The notes under the pieces were generated by a model. That model was not told the origin of the DNA. It searched no databases and saw only the letters and a program-made list of their open reading frames with translations. 64,000 nt of DNA from Marinihelvus sp942491555 (GTDB lineage: Bacteria; Pseudomonadota; Gammaproteobacteria; Xanthomonadales; SZUA-36), in the NCBI GenBank assembly GCA_942491555.1, contig CALOBN010000004.1, forward strand, positions 102,398 through 166,397, in the 5' to 3' direction. The translations under genes and the position numbers were made by a program. Shown piece by piece: positions 53,605 through 60,874 of this stretch (within the stretch, counting starts at the first letter, position 1; every line of letters begins with the position of its first letter).

Positions 53605-55539
53605 TCAGTCCTTCTTGTCTTCGTCCACCTCTTCAAACTCGGCGTCGACAACGTCGTCACCGCCGCTCGCCTTGGTTTCCTCACCAGACTGCTGAGCCTC
53701 GGCACCTTCCTGCGCTGCCTGGGCAGCTGCCGCGGCCTGCTGGTAAACCGGCTGGCTGGCCTCGGTCAGTTTCTGCACCGCGCCTTCGATGGCGTCCTTA
53801 TCATCGCCTTTCATGGCTTCTTCGACACCTTCAATAGCGGCTTCGATGGCTGTCTTGTCAGACTCGCTCACCTGCTCGCCCAGTTCTGTAAGGCTGGAGC
53901 GCGTGGTGTGCACCATGGCATCGGCGTTGTTGCGCGCGGTGACCACTTCCTGGAACTTCTTGTCTTCTTCGGCATGAAGTTCCGCGTCCTTGACCATGTT
54001 GTCGATCTCTTCCTCTGACAAGCCGGAACCTGCCTTGATCTCGATACGCTGCTCTTTACCGGTGGCCTTGTCCTTGGCGCTGACATGCATGATGCCGTTG
54101 GCGTCAATATCAAAGGTCACTTCGACCTGCGGCATGCCGCGCGGGGCAGCCTGAATGCCGGCCAGATCAAAACGTGCCAGGGACTTGTTGGCTGATGCCA
54201 TCTCACGTTCACCCTGCAACACATGCACGGTTACGGCCGTCTGATTGTCCTCGGCGGTAGAAAACGTCTGCGCTGCCTTGGTCGGAATCGTGGTGTTTTT
54301 CTCGATCAGCTTGGTCATAACACCACCCAGGGTCTCAATGCCCAGGGACAACGGGGTCACATCCAGCAGCAGCACGTCTTTAACGTCACCGGCAAGTACA
54401 CCACCCTGAATTGCAGCGCCTACTGCCACCGCTTCATCCGGGTTGACGTCCTTACGGGGCTCCTGGCCAAAGAATTCACCCACGGCTTTTTGCACCATCG
54501 GCATACGCGTCTGACCACCCACGAGAATCACGTCCTTAATGTCACCGATTTTCAGACCGGCGTCATCCAGCGCTGTCCGGCAAGGGACAATCGTCTTTTT
54601 AACCAGGTCTTCTACCAGCGATTCGAGCTTGGCCCGGGTCAGCTTGATGTTCAAATGCTTGGGACCGGAGGCATCTGCCGTTACGTACGGGAGATTGATT
54701 TCGGTCTGCTGGCTTGTGCTCAGCTCGATCTTGGCACGTTCAGCCGCCTCTTTGAGACGCTGCAGGGCCAGCGGATCGTTCTTCAGATCAACGCCCTGGT
54801 CTTTCTTGAACTCTGCAACCAGGTAATCCATGACGCGGTTGTCGAAGTCCTCACCACCCAGGAAGGTATCGCCGGAGGTAGACAGCACCTCGATCTGGTG
54901 CTCGCCTTCGACCTCTGCGATCTCGATGATGGAGATATCGAACGTACCACCGCCAAGGTCGTAGACCGCAACTTTCCGATCGCCGCCTTTCTTGTCCATG
55001 CCGTAAGCCAGCGCTGCGGCAGTCGGCTCGGAAATCACCCGACGCACGTTCAGCCCGGCAATCTTGCCGGCATCCTTGGTGGCCTGCCGCTGCGGGTTGT
55101 TGAAGTACGCCGGTACGGTAATGACCGCTTCGGTGACTTCTTCGCCAAGGTATTCCTCGGCAGTTTTCTTCATTTTCTGCAGAACCCGGGCCGAAATTTC
55201 CGGCGGGGCCATTTTCTTGCCATCAACTTCAACCCAGGCATCGCCATTGTCCGCTTCGACGATGCTGTACGGCACCAGGCCGCGGTCCTTTTGCACCACG
55301 TCTTCACTGAACTTGCGCCCGATCAGACGCTTGACGGCGAACAGGGTATTTTTAGGGTTGGTGACGGCTTGCCGCTTGGCGGACTGGCCGACAAGTACTT
55401 CGTCATCTTTAGTAAAGGCAACGACGGACGGCGTGGTCCGGTCACCCTCTGAGTTTTCAATGACCTTGGGTGAACCACCTTCCATCACAGCAACGCAGGA
55501 ATTGGTGGTGCCCAGATCGATTCCAATGATCTTGCCCAT
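53605..55539 (-). CDS. dnaK: Chaperone DnaK (Hsp70)
   Basis: The 644 residues match the family (E. coli 638). The ATPase domain starts IGIDLGTTNSCVAVM and contains AVITVPAYFNNPQRQATKDA and VAVYDLGGGTFDIS. The interdomain linker DVLLLDVTPLSLGIET and substrate domain follow, with an Ala/Gln-rich tail ending in EEVDED-KKD. It lies downstream of grpE by 64 bases under the same heat-shock promoter, but dnaJ is not directly downstream. Confidence 0.98.
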   Translation of the reverse strand: MGKIIGIDLGTTNSCVAVMEGGSPKVIENSEGDRTTPSVVAFTKDDEVLVGQSAKRQAVTNPKNTLFAVKRLIGRKFSEDVVQKDRGLVPYSIVEADNGDAWVEVDGKKMAPPEISARVLQKMKKTAEEYLGEEVTEAVITVPAYFNNPQRQATKDAGKIAGLNVRRVISEPTAAALAYGMDKKGGDRKVAVYDLGGGTFDISIIEIAEVEGEHQIEVLSTSGDTFLGGEDFDNRVMDYLVAEFKKDQGVDLKNDPLALQRLKEAAERAKIELSTSQQTEINLPYVTADASGPKHLNIKLTRAKLESLVEDLVKKTIVPCRTALDDAGLKIGDIKDVILVGGQTRMPMVQKAVGEFFGQEPRKDVNPDEAVAVGAAIQGGVLAGDVKDVLLLDVTPLSLGIETLGGVMTKLIEKNTTIPTKAAQTFSTAEDNQTAVTVHVLQGEREMASANKSLARFDLAGIQAAPRGMPQVEVTFDIDANGIMHVSAKDKATGKEQRIEIKAGSGLSEEEIDNMVKDAELHAEEDKKFQEVVTARNNADAMVHTTRSSLTELGEQVSESDKTAIEAAIEGVEEAMKGDDKDAIEGAVQKLTEASQPVYQQAAAAAQAAQEGAEAQQSGEETKASGGDDVVDAEFEEVDEDKKD

Positions 55540-55603
55540 CTTATAAGTCTCCGATAAACAGGTTAATTACGATGTTTTATAGGTGGGGTCCGGTGTCGAT
55601 TTT

Positions 55604-56167
55604 TCAATCGTTTCCTGACCCGCTGGATACCACCACGCGCGCCGGCCGGATCAGGCGTTCATTCAGGCGATAGCCCTTCTGAACAACGTCCATTACCTCG
55701 TTGCGCGGGTGCTGCGGTGAGGGAATCATGCTGATCGCTTCATGCAGCTCCGGGTTAAATGTCTCGCCCACCGGGTTGATCTCTTCCAGACCATTGTCCG
55801 TCAGGACTTTGCCCAGCATGCGCAGGATCAGCGCCTTGCCTTCGCGAAGGGATTCAATCGATGCGTCTTCTTCGGCCGCCTGCAGACCTTTTTCCAGGCT
55901 GTCATGGACCGGCAGAAGGTCGTTCATGATGTTTTCCAGTGCGCGCTTGCGGCTTTTTTCCAGGTCACGGATCAGGCGCTTGCGCAGATTTTCCATTTCA
56001 GCATGCATACGCAGCATGGCTTCACGTTGCTCGGCTGCTTCCTGCTCGGCATTTTCCAGAGCGCCCTGAAGCTCGGCGAGGTCCTGGTCAATGGCCTGCG
56101 CGTCGCTAGCCGCTTCACTTTCTGCCGTGGGGCCGGCATTTGCTCTTGGTTCATTTTCGCTTGTCAT
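55604..56167 (-). CDS. grpE: Nucleotide exchange factor GrpE
   Basis: This dimeric co-chaperone releases ADP from DnaK. In the 187-residue product an acidic N-terminus and long coiled coil (about 28-80) are followed by the family core LLPVHDSLEKGLQ, FNPELHEAISMIPSPQHPRNEVMDVVQKGYRLNERLIRPARVVVS. GGGAG lies 8 bases upstream of the ATG. Transcription is probably from the sigma-32 promoter at 56216-56243. It is divergent from recN. Confidence 0.96.
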   Translation of the reverse strand: MTSENEPRANAGPTAESEAASDAQAIDQDLAELQGALENAEQEAAEQREAMLRMHAEMENLRKRLIRDLEKSRKRALENIMNDLLPVHDSLEKGLQAAEEDASIESLREGKALILRMLGKVLTDNGLEEINPVGETFNPELHEAISMIPSPQHPRNEVMDVVQKGYRLNERLIRPARVVVSSGSGND

Positions 56168-56215
56168 TGAAGGCTCCCAGCCGCCCTTTTGGCGGTCATC
56201 ATTTGCTGATCAGAA

Positions 56216-56243
56216 CATGGGGTTTATCCACAACCTTTCAAGC
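56216..56243 (-). promoter_or_regulatory. Heat-shock (sigma-32) promoter of grpE-dnaK
   Basis: On the minus strand, -35 CTTGAAA (56243-56237) and -10 CCCCATGT (56223-56216) are separated by 13 bases. Both boxes match the E. coli sigma-32 consensus (CTTGAAA, CCCCATnT), and the site is about 50 bases upstream of the grpE ATG. The 5' leader also holds a CCGCC/GGCGG hairpin near 56182-56196. Confidence 0.88.
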
Positions 56244-56324
56244 AAATTGCCGATCGCCCTGTATTCTCATTGCTGCCAAACTGTCTTAATGCTAGCGTTA
56301 TGCCGGTTATTCGGCGGACTGCCC

Positions 56325-57998
56325 ATGCTTTTGCACCTCCACATCAAGAATTTTGCGATTGTCCCTGCCCTTGAGCAGGATTTCATGCCTGGTTTTACGG
56401 CCATATCGGGCGAAACCGGGGCCGGCAAGTCGATCATGGTCGATGCGTTAACGCTGCTGCTGGGCGCGCGCTCTGATGCCAGCTGGGTTCGCGACGGGGC
56501 GGAACGGGCTGAGTTAAGCGCCGAGTTTGGTCTGCAAGGCAACGCGGCGGCGCGTGAGTGGCTCCGTGAACAAGAGCTTGATACGGGTGATGAGTGCCTG
56601 TTGAGACGCAGCATCCAGTCCACTGGCCGCTCCCGTGCCTGGATCAACGGCACACCGGTCACCATTGCCCAGCTGACCGCGCTGGGCAACCGGCTGGTAG
56701 AGATTCACGGTCAGAATGAACACGTGCGTCTGGCCGAGAGTAACCGGCAATTGAATTTACTGGATGCGACCGGTGACTACGCGGACACCCTGCAGGCAAC
56801 CGTCGCCGCCTTTGATGCCTGGCAAACAACGCATCATCGCTTTGCCGAGCTTGCCAGGGGCGCCGCCCTGCCCCCTTCCGAAGTGGAGTTTATTCGTTTC
56901 CAGCTTGAAGAGCTCGAAGCCCATGCCCTGCCCGCCGGGGACGTCCAGATGCTCGAGCAGGAGCACCGCTTGCAGTCCTCCTCAGGAGCCGTGCTGAAGG
57001 CACTGGATGAATGCGCGCGCCTCATCGAGGATGACGAGGTGGGGGCAGCTGAACAGCTGCAGGAAGCGATAAAGCAACTGCTGCCATTCAAAGACCTGAG
57101 TTCCGGTTTCGCAGACGTACTGGGTATGCTCAACGAGGCATTGATCAACACGCGCGAGGCGGCCGCCAGCCTGGCCGCACTGGGCAACAAAACGGATCTT
57201 GACCCCGCGCGACTGCAACAACTGGAACGCCAGCTGGACAAGCTGGGTGACCTGTCACGCAAACACGGGGTCGAATTGGATGAACTGGAACCGGTGCGCG
57301 ACCGCTTGGCAGAAAAACTCGACCAGGCCTCTCGCTTTGATGAGCTGCGCGAGGAACTGGAGCAGGAGTGTGCAAAGAAACTGGCGGACTTCCAGCAACA
57401 GGCTGCAGCCCTGAGCGCTGCGCGCACCGCCCATGGCAAGAAACTCGCCGGAAAAGTCCAGAAACTCATGCAGGAACTGGGTATGGCGGGTGGCCGCTTC
57501 CTGATAGAGGTCACCACGGCCAAGGATGCGAGCCCGTCGCGGCACGGGGTCGACAAGGTCGAATTCCGCGTGAGCGCCAACCCGGGCATAGAACCGGGGG
57601 CGCTGTCTAAAGTCGCTTCCGGCGGGGAACTGTCGCGTATCAGCCTGGCGATCAAGGTGGCGACCAGCGATGCCAGTGCCCGCACCCAGGTGTTTGACGA
57701 GATTGATGCCGGGGTTGGCGGTGATACCGCCAACGCGGTGGGACGGCTGCTTAAAACGGTCGCCGAGACCGGTCAGGCCCTGTGCATTACGCACCTGGCG
57801 CAGGTAGCAGTTCGCGCCGACCAGCAGCTAAAGGTGAGCAAGGCCGCACGGAAAAACCAGACTTCCGTGGGCACCGCCATGCTGGAGCGGGAAGCGCGGA
57901 TAGAGGAAGTGGCCCGCATGCTGGGCGGCACGGTATCGGATCAGAGCCGGGCCCACGCCCGGGAAATGCTGGAGGCAGCGAACAGCACGCTGCAGTAG
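56325..57998 (+). CDS. recN: DNA repair protein RecN
   Basis: This SMC-like ATPase is needed for double-strand break repair. The 557 residues from ATG 56325 (E. coli 553) have Walker A GETGAGKS at 29-36, a long central coiled coil, the ABC signature VASGGELSRISLAIK and Walker B QVFDEIDAGVGG. The N-terminus LLHLHIKNFAIV is typical, so the longer frame from 56091 is rejected. The upstream region does not show a clear LexA box, unlike in E. coli. The gene is divergent from grpE. Confidence 0.96.
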   Translation: MLLHLHIKNFAIVPALEQDFMPGFTAISGETGAGKSIMVDALTLLLGARSDASWVRDGAERAELSAEFGLQGNAAAREWLREQELDTGDECLLRRSIQSTGRSRAWINGTPVTIAQLTALGNRLVEIHGQNEHVRLAESNRQLNLLDATGDYADTLQATVAAFDAWQTTHHRFAELARGAALPPSEVEFIRFQLEELEAHALPAGDVQMLEQEHRLQSSSGAVLKALDECARLIEDDEVGAAEQLQEAIKQLLPFKDLSSGFADVLGMLNEALINTREAAASLAALGNKTDLDPARLQQLERQLDKLGDLSRKHGVELDELEPVRDRLAEKLDQASRFDELREELEQECAKKLADFQQQAAALSAARTAHGKKLAGKVQKLMQELGMAGGRFLIEVTTAKDASPSRHGVDKVEFRVSANPGIEPGALSKVASGGELSRISLAIKVATSDASARTQVFDEIDAGVGGDTANAVGRLLKTVAETGQALCITHLAQVAVRADQQLKVSKAARKNQTSVGTAMLEREARIEEVARMLGGTVSDQSRAHAREMLEAANSTLQ

Positions 57999-58055
57999 AA
58001 CGGGTTGAGATTAAAAAGAACGGACCTTGAGCACCCGCCGGCAGCCTGACTTTAC

Positions 58056-58460
58056 TCAGACCTTTTTCGGGCGCACGTAAATGACCAGGGAATGATCTTC
58101 GATCTCGTAGCCGGCTTTGGCCGCGATCTCACGCTGAATTCGCTCGATGTCCTCGTTGAAGAACTCCATCACTTTGCCGGTTTCGACGCATACCATGTGA
58201 TCGTGATGACCACCGGAATCCAGCTCATAGTAGGCCTGCCCGCCCTCAAAGTTGTGTTTGACCACGAGACCTGAAGCCTCAAATTGGTTGAGCACGCGGT
58301 ACACGGTGGCCAGACCCATATCGTCACCCAACTTATTGAGCTCACGATAGATATCGTCGGCCGTCATGTGTTTAAAGCGACGTCTCTCCAGCAGCTCAAG
58401 TATTTTCAGTCTCGGCTGAGTGACTTTGAGGCCAACCTTTTTCAGTATTTCCGATTCCAA
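58056..58460 (-). CDS. fur: Ferric uptake regulator Fur
   Basis: From TTG 58460 the protein has 134 residues, the length of Pseudomonas Fur. The DNA-binding winged helix contains LKVTQPRLKILELLE and GLATVYRVLNQFEASGLVVKHNFEGGQAYYEL; the metal-binding domain starts HHDHMVC and ends SLVIYVRPKKV. AGGAG 10 bases upstream of the TTG, with family length, decides the start over a frame open to 58532. The second Cys of the usual CxxC and the C-terminal CxxxxC of E. coli Fur are missing, as in Pseudomonas-type Fur. It is divergent from the bamE gene. Confidence 0.93.
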   Translation of the reverse strand: MESEILKKVGLKVTQPRLKILELLERRRFKHMTADDIYRELNKLGDDMGLATVYRVLNQFEASGLVVKHNFEGGQAYYELDSGGHHDHMVCVETGKVMEFFNEDIERIQREIAAKAGYEIEDHSLVIYVRPKKV

Positions 58461-58616
58461 TGGTCTTCGGCTCCTTGCTCGGGTGCGATAATTCAAGGGT
58501 CGATGCAGCATAGTTTCAGGGGATTTTGTCAAAGTAGCCTTGACCCCTGTCTACGGCATGCGCAACATTGTATCATTCACGCCACGCTTCCTTCGCTACT
58601 TCTCAAGTCCAACATA

Positions 58617-59282
58617 ATGACAAAACGCTTGATCGGCATCGTGTTCGTCAGTCTTTTTCTGACCACAGCATGCAACCTCATGTACAAGCAGAACATTCAG
58701 CAAGGAAACGCGCTGGAGCAGAAGGACCTTGATCAGCTCGAACTGGGCATGAGCAAGAACCAGGTCGCCTTTCTTATGGGCACGCCGGCGATCCAGGATC
58801 CGTTTCATCACAACCGTTGGGACTACCTGTCCAGTTTCGCCCGGCGCGGCGGCGATCCGGTGCGACGCCTGGTCACGCTGGAATTTGAAAATGACACGCT
58901 CGTTTCCATGACCGGCGCCAAAGCCGGAACCGGTGAAGAGGTTATGACTGCCGGCGGCCCCGAGGCCCTCACAATGGCACCCGGGGGCGTGGACGTGACG
59001 CTCGCAAAGGATTACGAGGACCTGGAAATTTTGCGTGATGGCGCAGCCACCTGGACCTTGCAGCTGGGTGCATTCAGCAACCGTCAGGAGGCTGACGCCT
59101 TCCTCGCCGAGCTTGCAGCCGGGGGCATCAACGCCACGATTTACGGGCAGGTAATTGCGGGCGTAGGCTTTTTCGTGGTGCGCTATGGCAGCTATGCCAC
59201 CCAGGAAGCAACCGCAGACGCCCAGAAAGGCCTGGAAACGCGCCTCGGCCTGAGGCCATTCGTGGTGCCGCCGGGAACGTAA
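58617..59282 (+). CDS. bamE: BamE lipoprotein fused to a C-terminal SPOR domain
   Basis: The 221 residues begin with a lipoprotein signal with lipobox TTAC (C19). Residues 24-100 are BamE: YKQNIQQGNALEQKDLDQLELGMSKNQV...MGTPAIQDPFHHNRWDY and LEFENDTLVSM. After a linker (101-144), residues 145-216 form a SPOR domain: WTLQLGAFSNRQEADAFLAELAAGG...FFVVRYGSYATQEAT. BamE stabilises the outer-membrane beta-barrel assembly machine; SPOR domains bind denuded septal peptidoglycan. The usual BamE is about 110 residues and has no such domain. The region between fur and this gene is shared by divergent promoters. The start is the ATG just before the signal sequence. Confidence 0.88.
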   Translation: MTKRLIGIVFVSLFLTTACNLMYKQNIQQGNALEQKDLDQLELGMSKNQVAFLMGTPAIQDPFHHNRWDYLSSFARRGGDPVRRLVTLEFENDTLVSMTGAKAGTGEEVMTAGGPEALTMAPGGVDVTLAKDYEDLEILRDGAATWTLQLGAFSNRQEADAFLAELAAGGINATIYGQVIAGVGFFVVRYGSYATQEATADAQKGLETRLGLRPFVVPPGT

Positions 59283-59342
59283 GCGACTATCTGATCGCGT
59301 GTCTGAGCGCGAACGGCAGCAATCTGCGTAACGACGTGAATC

Positions 59343-59666
59343 CTATTCGGCTTTTTCTGCATCAGCGGCCGCCTTGGCGCGCCGCACTTCTTTAGGATCA
59401 GCCTGCAGGGGGCGGTAGATTTCTACCCGGTCGCCATCCTCAAGCACCTGGTTAAGGGAAACCTTGCGGCTGAAGATGCCTATCCGATCCGGATCAACAT
59501 CAATGTCTGGAAACTCACGGGACACCCCGCTCGCTTCAATGGCGTCGGCGACCGTCCGGCCCGCAGGCAACTGGAGGCGCTCGAGAAACTGCTCTTGCGG
59601 TTCTGCATAGGCCACCTCAACCGAAATCATTACCGGGCCGGCAGCCGATGACGGATCATCGCGCAT
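59343..59666 (-). CDS. rnfH: RnfH-family ubiquitin-like protein
   Basis: In the 107-residue product the body ISVEVAYAEPQEQFLERLQLPAGRTVADAIEASGV and IGIFSRKVSLNQVLEDGDRVEIYRPLQADPKEVRR is closely like E. coli RnfH (RatB), a small beta-grasp protein of unknown role. The ATG at 59666 overlaps the last codons of ratA by 11 bases; ATG 59630 is an alternative that begins directly with the conserved core. ratA-rnfH is a conserved pair. Confidence 0.92.
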   Translation of the reverse strand: MRDDPSSAAGPVMISVEVAYAEPQEQFLERLQLPAGRTVADAIEASGVSREFPDIDVDPDRIGIFSRKVSLNQVLEDGDRVEIYRPLQADPKEVRRAKAAADAEKAE

Positions 59667-60090
59667 GGTAAACCTGGTCGGCGCGCTGACTGAAATCCTT
59701 GACCATCCGATCGGCAATCTTTGAAAAACCCTGGGTAAATGCGCCGGCGATGAGCCGCGAACTGACCTCAAACGCCAGGTCCAGGGAAATCTTGCTGCCC
59801 GCATCCCCGAGTTGTTCAAAACGCCATTCACCTGCCAGTTGGCGAAACGGCCCGTCCACCAGGGTCATCATCAGTGATTGACCCCGTTGCAGCCGATTGC
59901 GGGTGGTGAAGCGACTGGTGACGCCCCCGACCACGACCTGAAGGCTCGCGACTTGTAATTCCGGGGAGTCCTCATGCACCTCGGCCCCGGCACACCAACT
60001 GAGAAACTCCGGATAAGCAGCCACATCGTGCACCAGCTGATACATATCAAGCGCGGAGTGGACCACGAGTGCTGAACGGGAAATTTCCAT
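59656..60090 (-). CDS. ratA: RatA, START-like coenzyme Q-binding protein
   Basis: The 144-residue single START/polyketide-cyclase fold begins MEISRSALVVHSALDMYQLVHDVAAYPEFLSWCAGAEV. The following TTRNRLQRGQSLMMTLVDGPFRQLAGEWRFEQL and KISLDLAFEVSSRLIAGAFTQGFSKIADRMVKDF match RatA/YfjG of E. coli, a homologue of mitochondrial Coq10 that has also been proposed to bind 50S subunits. A frame open to 60195 is rejected because the family starts at this Met. It is divergent from smpB. Confidence 0.93.
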   Translation of the reverse strand: MEISRSALVVHSALDMYQLVHDVAAYPEFLSWCAGAEVHEDSPELQVASLQVVVGGVTSRFTTRNRLQRGQSLMMTLVDGPFRQLAGEWRFEQLGDAGSKISLDLAFEVSSRLIAGAFTQGFSKIADRMVKDFSQRADQVYHAR

Positions 60091-60234
60091 GGGCAGGTAA
60101 TGAACAAATAACGGGAAAGCGGCGGAATATAGCATGAGCGCCCTGCCCGCCACATGAACCTGAATCGCGCTTGTTATTTTCCGATGCGTTACCATTACGG
60201 GTTAGGTCATGATCTTCGAGCCGGACGGGACTGA

Positions 60235-60699
60235 ATGAGCACTGAAGGACAAAAAACCATTGCCCTGAATAAGCGCGCACGCTTCGATTACCATATCGAG
60301 GAGCGCCTTGAAGCCGGCGTCGCCCTGCTGGGATGGGAGGTCAAGTCCCTGCGTGAGGGGCGCGTGCAGTTTGCCGACTGCTACGTCTTCATGCGTAAAA
60401 ACGAAGCATGGCTGATCGGCTGCCGCATCGACCCGCTGCAAACGGTCAGCACCCACGTCGATCCGGCACCCATGCGCAGCCGCAAACTCCTGCTGCACCG
60501 CCGTGAAATCGACCGCCTGACCGGCCTGGTGGATCGCAAGGGCAAAACCATCGTGCCCATCGCGCTTTACTGGAAACGCGGCAAAGCCAAGGTCGAAATC
60601 GGCGTAGCCACCGGTAAGAAACAGCACGACAAGCGCAAAACCGAGAAAGACCGCGACTGGAAACGCCAACAGGGACGAATCATGAAAGGCCGCGGATAA
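60235..60699 (+). CDS. smpB: SsrA-binding protein SmpB
   Basis: SmpB binds tmRNA and mimics the tRNA anticodon arm in trans-translation. The 154 residues include NKRARFDYHIEERLEAGVALLGWEVKSLREG, RSRKLLLHRREIDRL, and the C-terminal basic tail KQHDKRKTEKDRDWKRQQGRIM that enters the decoding channel. Its partner RNA ssrA lies 2.2 kb downstream. It is followed by a hairpin at 60813-60838. Confidence 0.97.
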   Translation: MSTEGQKTIALNKRARFDYHIEERLEAGVALLGWEVKSLREGRVQFADCYVFMRKNEAWLIGCRIDPLQTVSTHVDPAPMRSRKLLLHRREIDRLTGLVDRKGKTIVPIALYWKRGKAKVEIGVATGKKQHDKRKTEKDRDWKRQQGRIMKGRG

Positions 60700-60812
60700 A
60701 TCACAGCGCGAGCCTTGTCATCTTTCGCGTCCTTGTGGCCCGGCCGGCCACAACCGGGCACCTCACCGCAACCGCCAACAAAGCCCCGACGTTTTCTTCG
60801 AATACCTAATAG

Positions 60813-60838
60813 GAAAGGGCCTCTGACGAGGCCCTTTC
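60813..60838. terminator. Hairpin terminator between smpB and the DUF885 gene
   Basis: An 11-bp perfect stem (GAAAGGGCCTC/GAGGCCCTTTC, loop TGAC) lies between convergent genes. The following TTTCTGTTT gives only a modest T-tract on the plus strand. Confidence 0.75.
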
Positions 60839-60874
60839 TGTTTACTGCTAGTGATTTGGCAACTTGATCAGATC

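Noticed and set aside
54223..55452. 409-codon open frame on the plus strand opposite dnaK
   Set aside because: It is antisense to a clear DnaK gene and its translation has no family character; it reflects the codon bias of dnaK.
56240..56330. LexA box upstream of recN
   Set aside because: CTGTATTCTCATTGCTG resembles half of an SOS box but lacks the inverted ACAG half at the correct spacing.
58284..58616. N-terminal extension of the BamE-SPOR gene
   Set aside because: It would put 111 residues before the lipoprotein signal and overlaps fur in antisense; the ATG at 58617 begins the signal peptide.
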